DNA from: CBFDBF01 sp050291465
GTDB lineage: Bacteria; Pseudomonadota; Gammaproteobacteria; Chromatiales; Chromatiaceae
Reading direction: 5' to 3'
DNA length: 64,000 nt
Assembly: GCA_050291465.1 (NCBI GenBank)
Contig: JBNKJV010000014.1
Coordinates: 1-64,000 of the forward strand
In this document: in pieces, positions 57,864 to 64,000 of the stretch
How the letters are laid out: each line of letters starts with the position of its first letter
Position numbering within the stretch: the first letter of the stretch is position 1
Program-made: the position numbers and the translations under genes
The notes under the pieces: generated by a model
Database searches by the model: none
The model's input: the letters and a program-made list of their open reading frames with translations, nothing else
What the model was told of the DNA's origin: nothing

Positions 57864-59006
57864 ATGTCCAAACGCGACTATTACGAAGTACTTGGTATCA
57901 ACAAGAATGCCAGTGAGGCCGAGATAAAGAAGGCCTACCGGCGTCTTGCAATGAAGTATCATCCGGACCGGAATACGGGTGACGATGCCAAGGTCGCGGA
58001 ACAGAAGTTCAAAGAGGCCAAGGAAGCCTACGAGATCCTTTCTGATCCCCAGAAGCGCACGGCATACGACCAGTTCGGTCACGCCGGAGTGGATTCCTCC
58101 ATGGGCGGTGGACCGGGCGGATTCGGCGCCGGTGCCAGTTTCAGCGATATCTTCGGCGATGTGTTCGGGGACATCTTTGGTGGCGGCGCCAGGGGCGGCG
58201 GCAGTCGCGTCCATCGTGGCGCCGATCTGCGCTACAACCTGCAGATCACTCTGGAGGAGGCGGTTGCGGGTACTACGGTCAAGATCCGTGTCCCCACGGC
58301 GGTCTCCTGTAAGGCGTGTAATGGCACCGGTGCTAAAAAAGGCACCGTTCCAAAGAGCTGTACCACCTGCGGAGGGCATGGCCAGGTCCGCATGCAGCAA
58401 GGATTTTTCTCGGTACAGCAGACCTGCCCCACCTGTCACGGAAGAGGAACGGTCATTGATGATCCCTGCCATGTCTGTCGCGGTCAGGGGCGGGTGCAGG
58501 AGCATAAGACCCTCTCCGTTAAGGTGCCCCCGGGAGTGGACAACGGTGACCGTATCCGGCTCTCGGGAGAGGGAGAGGCGGGAGAGAACGGTGGACCGCC
58601 CGGGGATCTCTACGTCCAGGTGGCGGTGAAGGAGCATCCGATCTTCAGCCGGGATGACAGCCATCTTTTCTGCGAGGTACCCATAGGCTATACCACGGCG
58701 GCGCTGGGTGGCGAACTGGAGGTGCCCACCCTGGACGGTAAGGTTAAATTGAAGATACCCGCCGGTACCCAGACCGGGAAAATGTTCCGCATGCGTGGCA
58801 AGGGCGTGAAACCGGTTCGGGGCGGTCCTGTGGGAGATCTCATCTGTCGGGTATCGGTTGAGACGCCGGTCAATCTGACCGAGAAACAGAAGGAACTGTT
58901 GCGTCAGCTGGATGAGACCATACAGGAGGGGGGTAGCCGGCACAGTCCTCAGTCCTCGACCTGGCTCGACGGGGTAAAGAGCTTTTTCGAGAAGATGGGC
59001 CTATAA
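57864..59006 (+). CDS. dnaJ: Chaperone DnaJ (Hsp40)
   Basis: A 380-residue class I J-protein. The J domain has AMKYHPDRNTGD with HPD. A Gly/Phe-rich linker (GGGPGGFGAGASFSDIFGD) follows. The zinc domain has four CxxCxGxG repeats (CKACNGTG, CTTCGGHG, CPTCHGRG, CHVCRGQG), then the two substrate-binding beta domains. It stimulates DnaK ATPase and presents clients. Last gene of the heat-shock operon, separated from dnaK by the heptamer arrays, whose folding could tune its level. Confidence 0.97.
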   Translation: MSKRDYYEVLGINKNASEAEIKKAYRRLAMKYHPDRNTGDDAKVAEQKFKEAKEAYEILSDPQKRTAYDQFGHAGVDSSMGGGPGGFGAGASFSDIFGDVFGDIFGGGARGGGSRVHRGADLRYNLQITLEEAVAGTTVKIRVPTAVSCKACNGTGAKKGTVPKSCTTCGGHGQVRMQQGFFSVQQTCPTCHGRGTVIDDPCHVCRGQGRVQEHKTLSVKVPPGVDNGDRIRLSGEGEAGENGGPPGDLYVQVAVKEHPIFSRDDSHLFCEVPIGYTTAALGGELEVPTLDGKVKLKIPAGTQTGKMFRMRGKGVKPVRGGPVGDLICRVSVETPVNLTEKQKELLRQLDETIQEGGSRHSPQSSTWLDGVKSFFEKMGL

Positions 59007-59011
59007 ATACA

Positions 59012-59120
59012 GGGCCGAGGGCCGAGGAAAACCTGCTTGCCTGAAAAGTACCGTAGAGCGGGCTGTGCCCGCCGTAAAGCGGCTTAATTTATTTTGTCCG
59101 GCGGGCGCAGCCCGCCCTAC
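59012..59120. repeat. GGGCCGA pair and BIME-like inverted REP pair
   Basis: GGGCCGA occurs twice in tandem at 59012-59025, the heptamer also seen near smpB. Then GTAGAGCGGGCTGTGCCCGC (from 59053) and, in opposite orientation, GCGGGCGCAGCCCGCCCTAC (to 59120) form a head-to-head REP pair like that at 51053. The block separates dnaJ from dapB. Confidence 0.8.
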
Positions 59121-59140
59121 ATTAATACCAAGGAAATAAA

Positions 59141-59944
59141 ATGATTAGAGTGGCCGTAGTTGGAGCAGCCGGACGAATGGGGAAAAATCTGGTGCAGGCG
59201 ATCCAGGAAGCCGATGGTGTGGAACTGGGTGCGGCTACTGAGCATCCCGAAAGTACCCTTATCGGCGCGGATGCCGGAGCCCTTGCGGGTGTCGGCGATC
59301 TGGGCGTAACGATCGTCGGCGGTCTGGAGCAGGCGCTGGATGATTTTGACGTGGTCATTGATTTCACCAGACCCGCAGCCACCATGGCTCATCTGGAGCT
59401 GTGCCTGAAAGCGGGCAAGAAAATGGTTATCGGCACTACCGGGCTCGGCGATCACGAGAAACAGCGACTTCAGGAAGCGGCCGGGGAGATCGGCATCGTC
59501 TTCGCCCCCAATATGAGTATCGGCGTCAATCTCTGTCTCAAGCTGTTGGATATGGCGGCGCGGGTCCTCGGCGACAACGTGGACATCGAAATCATTGAGG
59601 CCCACCATCGCCATAAAGAGGATGCCCCTTCGGGGACGGCGCTGCGCATGGGCGAGGTGGTTGCGGAGGCGTTGGGCCGGGATCTCAAGGAGTGTGCCGT
59701 CTATGGTCGGGAAGGGGTCACCGGTGAGCGGGATCGTAAGACCATCGGCTTCGAAACCATCCGTGCCGGCGATATCGTGGGTGATCATACGGTCCTGTTT
59801 GCGGCCACGGGCGAGCGCGTGGAGATAACCCACAAGGCCTCCAGCCGCATGACTTTCGCCAACGGCGCGGTCCGTGCAGCGGGCTGGATTGCCGGCAAGG
59901 AGAGCGGGCTGTTCGATATGCAGGATGTTTTAGGATTGAATTGA
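59141..59944 (+). CDS. dapB: 4-hydroxy-tetrahydrodipicolinate reductase DapB
   Basis: A 267-residue NAD(P)H-dependent enzyme of lysine and diaminopimelate synthesis. The Rossmann motif is IRVAVVGAAGRMGKNLV. The active site is IIEAHHRHKEDAPSGTALRM with the catalytic His pair and Lys; TTGLGDHEK and NMSIGVNL are also typical. Full length. In many gammaproteobacteria carA follows; here a fliK-like gene does. Confidence 0.97.
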   Translation: MIRVAVVGAAGRMGKNLVQAIQEADGVELGAATEHPESTLIGADAGALAGVGDLGVTIVGGLEQALDDFDVVIDFTRPAATMAHLELCLKAGKKMVIGTTGLGDHEKQRLQEAAGEIGIVFAPNMSIGVNLCLKLLDMAARVLGDNVDIEIIEAHHRHKEDAPSGTALRMGEVVAEALGRDLKECAVYGREGVTGERDRKTIGFETIRAGDIVGDHTVLFAATGERVEITHKASSRMTFANGAVRAAGWIAGKESGLFDMQDVLGLN

Positions 59945-60069
59945 AGGCAGAATATCCCCCCTCTGATCCCCGGAGGACGGAAGGGATGTGGGGATAGCCG
60001 GCGGACAGACCTTTGGCACGGTCTCTGCTTACTAACAATGCAGAGATAGACTGTTACCGAGGTCGCCTG

Positions 60070-61239
60070 ATGAATAGTCCGGTTTCCGCTGGAATTGCAA
60101 ATGCCCTGTTTACCGCCCCGTCGGCCGGCGTGACCGCTGGCGGCAGTCCGCAGTGTTTCGCGGAGAACGTGGAAGGTATTGATTTTTCACAACTATTATC
60201 CAGTGAAAAATTGATGCCTGAGCTGATGGAGTTGCTCAAGAGCCGCATACCTCCGGAGGATTTCGCCCGTCTGGAGGAGATGCTGGAAAGCGGCAACGAT
60301 TTACCGCTTCCGGCAATCCTCGGCCTCTTTCAGGAGGTCCTGGCGAACAATCCCGCTCCCACCGGCACCCCGGTGGAAGAGGTGCTTTCCAATCCTCTAC
60401 CGGATGAAACGGCCGGGGGTATTCCTCCCGGTGGCCGCCCGACCGCAACCGCGGAAGAAGCCCTATCCAGGCTACTGCAGATGAGCAAACACTCTTCTGC
60501 GAGGGAAAATCCCTCCCTTTCCGGGCAGACCGATGTAACGGGTGCCGCGAAGGGGTTATCACCGGAGGATCAGGAGGCGCTGAAGGATATACTTCGACAG
60601 GTATCCGCGATGCGGCCGGCGGTTTCCGGTGAAGCCGTTTCCACAACCCTAAAGCCGGCGGGAGTGGGGAGCGAAACCCTCCTCACGGCGGCGGCCAACC
60701 TTGAGGCTGGTGTTTCCGGCGGGTTGCAATCGCCGGCGGTGGCGGGTGTTGTATCCAACCTGTCATCAACCCCCACATCGGGAGCGCACCAGACCCCGCC
60801 CGCAATCACCATCCCGCCCGGGGACAAGGGTTGGGATCAGGCTATGGGCGAACGGATACTCTGGATGGTCGGACGGGATCTCCAGGCAGCATCGGTCAAC
60901 ATAAAGCCACCGCACCTCGGACCGTTGAATATCCAGATTTCCATACAGAACGATCAGGCCTCGGTGAATTTCACGGCACAACACGGTGTCGTCAAAGACG
61001 CCCTGGAAGCCGCCATACCCCGGCTGCGGGAGATGCTGGCTGAGAACAATATCCAATTGGTGAACGTGGATGTAAGCCATCGTGATCCGGGTGGGCGCGG
61101 TGAGACTGCTGATCTTTACCAGGGACGCCGGGACGGGAACCCTGACCAGTACCTCTTCAGTGACGACGTGGAATCCGAGGCGGAATCCACCCTGGTTCAC
61201 TATTACCGGAGTGACGGACTTCTGGATGATTATGCCTGA
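60070..61239 (+). CDS. FliK-like flagellar hook-length control protein
   Basis: A 389-residue protein. The first 230 residues are Pro/Ser/Thr-rich and low in order, as in the ruler part of FliK. The C-terminal domain (WMVGRDLQAASVNIKPPHLGPLNIQISIQNDQASVNFTAQHGVVKDALEAAIPRLREML) matches the Flg_hook domain that switches export specificity at FlhB. ATG 60070 is chosen as the start. No other flagellar gene is in the window, so it is isolated. Confidence 0.82.
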   Translation: MNSPVSAGIANALFTAPSAGVTAGGSPQCFAENVEGIDFSQLLSSEKLMPELMELLKSRIPPEDFARLEEMLESGNDLPLPAILGLFQEVLANNPAPTGTPVEEVLSNPLPDETAGGIPPGGRPTATAEEALSRLLQMSKHSSARENPSLSGQTDVTGAAKGLSPEDQEALKDILRQVSAMRPAVSGEAVSTTLKPAGVGSETLLTAAANLEAGVSGGLQSPAVAGVVSNLSSTPTSGAHQTPPAITIPPGDKGWDQAMGERILWMVGRDLQAASVNIKPPHLGPLNIQISIQNDQASVNFTAQHGVVKDALEAAIPRLREMLAENNIQLVNVDVSHRDPGGRGETADLYQGRRDGNPDQYLFSDDVESEAESTLVHYYRSDGLLDDYA

Positions 61240-61404
61240 CCAGAGACCGGCCGGGCCCGCAAGCAACCATACCTGAAAATAAGGCGGTAATCCGCGGTCA
61301 CCGCTGCGGCGGCACCGTGTGATAAGCGATTCCGCAGGCGCCATAGCCTCATCAACGCCCACCGAGTAGAATACGGGGTAAGAAACCGTGGAAGAGGGCG
61401 GGTT

Positions 61405-61689
61405 ATGCGAATTATCAAGCTGTTGTTTTTCCTGTTCTTGATCTTATTGGGCTCGGCGTTTGCCGTGATGAACACGGAAAGCATCCATATCAACTATTAT
61501 TTTGGGGAATTTGAACTCCCACTTCCGCTGGTCCTTATAGCTACCCTGGGGATCGGTGCGTTGCTGGGTGTATTGGCGACGCTGGGATCCCTGTTACGCC
61601 TTAAGCATCGAAACGCCGAGCTGCGCCGGAAGGTGAGCTTGGCCCAGGAAGAGGTAAAGAACCTGCGGGCCATTCCAATCAAGGATTAG
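61405..61689 (+). CDS. lapA: Lipopolysaccharide assembly protein A
   Basis: A 94-residue inner-membrane protein (YciS/DUF1049): two helices (IIKLLFFLFLILLGSAFAVMN and LVLIATLGIGALLGVLATLG) with INYYFGEFELPLPL between them and a coiled tail. GAGGGCGGGTT lies before ATG 61405. It works with LapB in controlling LpxC turnover and LPS assembly. Eight bases before lapB. Confidence 0.92.
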   Translation: MRIIKLLFFLFLILLGSAFAVMNTESIHINYYFGEFELPLPLVLIATLGIGALLGVLATLGSLLRLKHRNAELRRKVSLAQEEVKNLRAIPIKD

Positions 61690-61697
61690 AACCAACA

Positions 61698-62864
61698 ATG
61701 ATGGAACTCTTGTTGTTATTGTTGCCGCTGGCAGCTGCTTCCGGATGGTTAGCGGCCAAGCGCAGTGAGCGCAGTCGGGAACGGAATCTGCACGCTCAGG
61801 GCCCCGCGTATTTCAAGGGACTTAACTATCTGCTGAACGAACAGCCGGACAAGGCCATCGACGTCTTCATCCAGATGCTGGAGGTCGATAGCGATACGGT
61901 TGAGACCCATCTTGCTCTGGGCAACCTGTTCCGCCGCCGTGGAGAGGTGGAACGGGCCATTCGAATTCATCAGAATCTAATCGCCCGACCCGCACTCAGT
62001 CGCGACCACCGGGCCCAGGCCCTGCTTGAGCTGGGCCAGGATTATCTGCGGGCGGGGCTGCTTGATCGGGCGGAAAATCTGTTTGAGGAACTGGCGGAAT
62101 CAAGTCTTTATCAACAACAGGCCCTGCGTAATCTACTGGTTATCTATGAGCGGGAGAAAGAGTGGGAAAAGTGCCTGCAGGTTTCCGATCGTCTGGAGTC
62201 GCTGACGGGTGAACAGTTGTTGAAGGAACGCGCCCATTATCACTGTGAGCTGGCAGAGAAGGCACGCGGAATTAAGGATTTTGCTCTGGCTTCGAAGCAT
62301 CTGAAAAAAGCGCAGGCGCTGGACCGCGCCTGCGTTCGGGCATCGATTCTGTTGGGTGAGATGGAACAGGATGCCGGAGACCATCGGGCGGCGATACGCG
62401 CTTTTCAACGGGTTGCGCAGCAGGATCCGGCCTATATGTCCGAAATATTGTCCGCACTTGTGAATAGTTATAAGCAGTTAGACAGGGGTTCGGAGCTTCG
62501 TGAATACCTGGAGCAGGTCTATAAACGCAATCAGGGGTATTCCGAGGCTCTTGCCATGACTGAAATCATCCGCGAGCGGGAGGGCGACGAAGCGGCCGTG
62601 TCGTTTCTCACCGGCCATCTCCAGGAACACCCGAATCTTGAGGGTCTGGAGCGATTGTTGAAACTCCCGCTGAAGGGAGATATGGGTGCCGCCACCGAAA
62701 TATTGAATATGTTGCGCGAGTTGATGAAGAAGCTATTGGAGGAGCAACATGCCTACCAGTGCCTCAGCTGCGGGTTCAGCGCCAAGGCGATGCACTGGCA
62801 ATGCCCCAGTTGCCATACCTGGAGCAGCATCAAACCGGCACATGCGTTAAACGGTATTCGCTGA
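61698..62864 (+). CDS. lapB: Lipopolysaccharide assembly protein B (YciM)
   Basis: A 388-residue TPR protein anchored by an N-terminal helix (LLLLLLPLAAASGWLAA). TPR repeats run from about 35 to 330 (YLLNEQPDKAIDVFIQMLEVDSDTVETHLALGNLFRRRGEVERAI). A C-terminal rubredoxin-type metal site is intact: YQCLSCGFSAKAMHWQCPSCHTW. LapB adapts LpxC to the FtsH protease. Its stop overlaps the pyrF start by one base (TGATG). Confidence 0.95.
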   Translation: MMELLLLLLPLAAASGWLAAKRSERSRERNLHAQGPAYFKGLNYLLNEQPDKAIDVFIQMLEVDSDTVETHLALGNLFRRRGEVERAIRIHQNLIARPALSRDHRAQALLELGQDYLRAGLLDRAENLFEELAESSLYQQQALRNLLVIYEREKEWEKCLQVSDRLESLTGEQLLKERAHYHCELAEKARGIKDFALASKHLKKAQALDRACVRASILLGEMEQDAGDHRAAIRAFQRVAQQDPAYMSEILSALVNSYKQLDRGSELREYLEQVYKRNQGYSEALAMTEIIREREGDEAAVSFLTGHLQEHPNLEGLERLLKLPLKGDMGAATEILNMLRELMKKLLEEQHAYQCLSCGFSAKAMHWQCPSCHTWSSIKPAHALNGIR

Positions 62865-63586
62865 TGTCGGAACGAGAAGCATCGGACCCGAAGATCATAG
62901 TCGCGCTGGATTATCCGGCGGCGGAGCCGGCGTTGAAGCTGGTATCGGCGCTGGATCCAGGGCTCTGTCGCCTGAAGATCGGCAAAGAGATGTTTACCCG
63001 GTTCGGTCCCGGCTTTGTCGAACAGGTCACCGGTCGGGGATTTGATGTATTTCTGGATCTGAAGTTTCACGATATTCCGAATACCGTTGCGGCTGCTTGT
63101 GCCGCGGCGGCCGATCTCGGGGTCTGGATGGTGAACGTTCACGCCTCGGGGGGGCGACGCATGATGGAAACCGCCCGGGAGCGACTCGAAGGGTTGCGGG
63201 ATCGGCCGTTGTTGATTGCCGTCACTATCCTGACCAGTCTCGAAAGGGAAGATATCGCCGAGGTCGGATTCCAGGGCGAACCTGCGGAGAATGTTCGCCG
63301 TCTGGCGCTCCTGGCGCGAGATTCGGGACTGGATGGTGTCGTCTGTTCGCCCCTGGAAGCGGCGGATGTGCGCGCGCAATCAGGGGAGGGATTTCTGCTG
63401 GTTACTCCCGGAGTGAGACCCGCGAGCGCTGCTACCAATGACCAGAGGCGGGTGATGACCCCGGCCGAGGCGGTGGCGAACGGGGCTGACTATCTGGTTA
63501 TCGGTCGGCCCATTACAGGAGCTGAAGATCCGTTACGGAGTCTGCGGGCGATACACGCGGAGTTATCCGGTATTCCGGTCGATTGA
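62864..63586 (+). CDS. pyrF: Orotidine 5'-phosphate decarboxylase
   Basis: A 240-residue TIM-barrel enzyme making UMP. KIIVALDYPAAE, LKIGKEMFTRFGP, VFLDLKFHDIPNTVAAA (the catalytic Asp-Lys-Asp) and VTPGVRP, with YLVIGRPITGAEDP for phosphate binding, are all present. ATG 62864 is coupled to the lapB stop, the usual gammaproteobacterial lapA-lapB-pyrF order. Confidence 0.97.
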   Translation: MSEREASDPKIIVALDYPAAEPALKLVSALDPGLCRLKIGKEMFTRFGPGFVEQVTGRGFDVFLDLKFHDIPNTVAAACAAAADLGVWMVNVHASGGRRMMETARERLEGLRDRPLLIAVTILTSLEREDIAEVGFQGEPAENVRRLALLARDSGLDGVVCSPLEAADVRAQSGEGFLLVTPGVRPASAATNDQRRVMTPAEAVANGADYLVIGRPITGAEDPLRSLRAIHAELSGIPVD

Positions 63587-63703
63587 CAAACATCCCTGGG
63601 AAACCTACCCTTGGTTTCCACATCTCGGGATTGAGGTGTCGCACCGGCTCCTTAGGATGAAAGAGTCGGATTTCATGGAACTGAAGAAATAAGGAGAAAC
63701 GAC

Positions 63704-63991
63704 ATGGTACGTCTAACACGGATGATTCTCGCAACAATTCTTTTGCTGGCATCAAGCTTCGTTTTCGCGGAACCCATAAACATTAATACCGCCGATACCA
63801 CCGTACTCACGGAAGGTATAAAAGGTATTGGTCAGGCCAAAGCTGAAGCAATAATCGCCTACCGCAACCAACATGGCGGATTCAAGACGGTCGATGAGCT
63901 GATGAATGTAAAGGGCATCGGAGAAACGATTCTGGAACAAAACCGTGCAAACCTGACGGTCGGGACAGCCCCCTCCGCGGCCGACAAGTAA
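63704..63991 (+). CDS. ComEA-like helix-hairpin-helix protein
   Basis: A 95-residue exported DNA-binding protein. Signal peptide ILATILLLASSFVFA is followed by INTADTTVLTEGIKGIGQAKAEAIIAYRNQHGGFKTVDELMNVKGIGETILEQNRANLTV, a double helix-hairpin-helix (Ile-Lys-Gly-Ile-Gly twice). Such short ComEA proteins bind incoming DNA in the periplasm during natural transformation. AAGGAGAAA seven bases upstream of ATG 63704. A rho-independent signal is not visible before the window ends. Confidence 0.92.
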   Translation: MVRLTRMILATILLLASSFVFAEPININTADTTVLTEGIKGIGQAKAEAIIAYRNQHGGFKTVDELMNVKGIGETILEQNRANLTVGTAPSAADK

Positions 63992-64000
63992 CGTTTATAC

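Noticed and set aside
57858..58943. A 361-codon minus-strand frame
   Set aside because: Antisense shadow of dnaJ.

Overview
The window is a piece of a gammaproteobacterial chromosome. Conserved gene neighbourhoods (smpB next to ssrA, ratA-rnfH, bamE divergent from fur, recN-nadK divergent from hrcA-grpE-dnaK-dnaJ-dapB, and lapA-lapB-pyrF-comEA-like) and the tmRNA tag ANDDNYALAA all fit this class. The combination of a Rpf/DSF signalling system, exosortase-associated families (a VPAPS-type C-terminal signal and a TIGR03790 protein), FIST and HD-GYP signalling proteins, arsenosugar-type genes and heptamer repeat arrays points to a free-living, possibly sulfur-oxidising lineage near Chromatiales/Thiotrichales. 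The genus cannot be fixed from the sequence alone.

Bases 1-12,800 are an accessory region. It opens with the 3' part of an IS3-family element. About twenty short, same-strand genes of mixed base composition follow: small membrane proteins, secreted proteins, a PilP-like domain, a cupin, an aldo/keto reductase, two GNAT acetyltransferases and a phosphatase. Several junctions carry attC-like sites in which the upstream stop codon sits inside the R'' box and the next start codon lies 3-13 bases after a GTTRRRY-like R' box. This is how integron gene cassettes are built. No integrase is in the window.

Bases 12,800-27,000 hold a three-gene minus-strand metabolic operon (a thiamine-diphosphate enzyme and two diverged citrate-synthase-like proteins), a VPAPS-tailed exported protein, FIST-GGDEF and HDOD regulators, ygfZ, an RNase II-like gene, an internally deleted IS110-family element, and a three-gene operon around a membrane-anchored Rad50-like ATPase.

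Bases 27,000-36,000 are the most striking block: homologues of the DSF quorum-sensing proteins RpfF (synthase), RpfC (hybrid sensor kinase) and RpfG (REC-HD-GYP). They are interleaved with a dedicated acyl carrier protein, a ketosynthase, a B12-domain radical SAM protein and a tandem-receiver protein. thrH and a shikimate kinase gene follow.

Bases 37,700-45,900 carry a fatty-acid-hydroxylase-like protein, ArsS and two arsenosugar-type glycosyltransferases in tight coupling, a large TIGR03790 protein, a CARDB protein and an unknown membrane protein. From 46,000 to the end is core genome: ssrA with promoter and terminator, smpB, an NSS transporter, ratA-rnfH, bamE with an unusual repeat tail, fur, recN, nadK, and the heat-shock operon. 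The heat-shock operon shows a sigma70 promoter with CIRCE before hrcA and sigma32-type promoters before grpE and dnaK. After it come dapB, an isolated fliK-like gene, lapA-lapB-pyrF and a ComEA-like gene. Inverted arrays of heptamer repeats lie next to smpB/ssrA and between dnaK and dnaJ.
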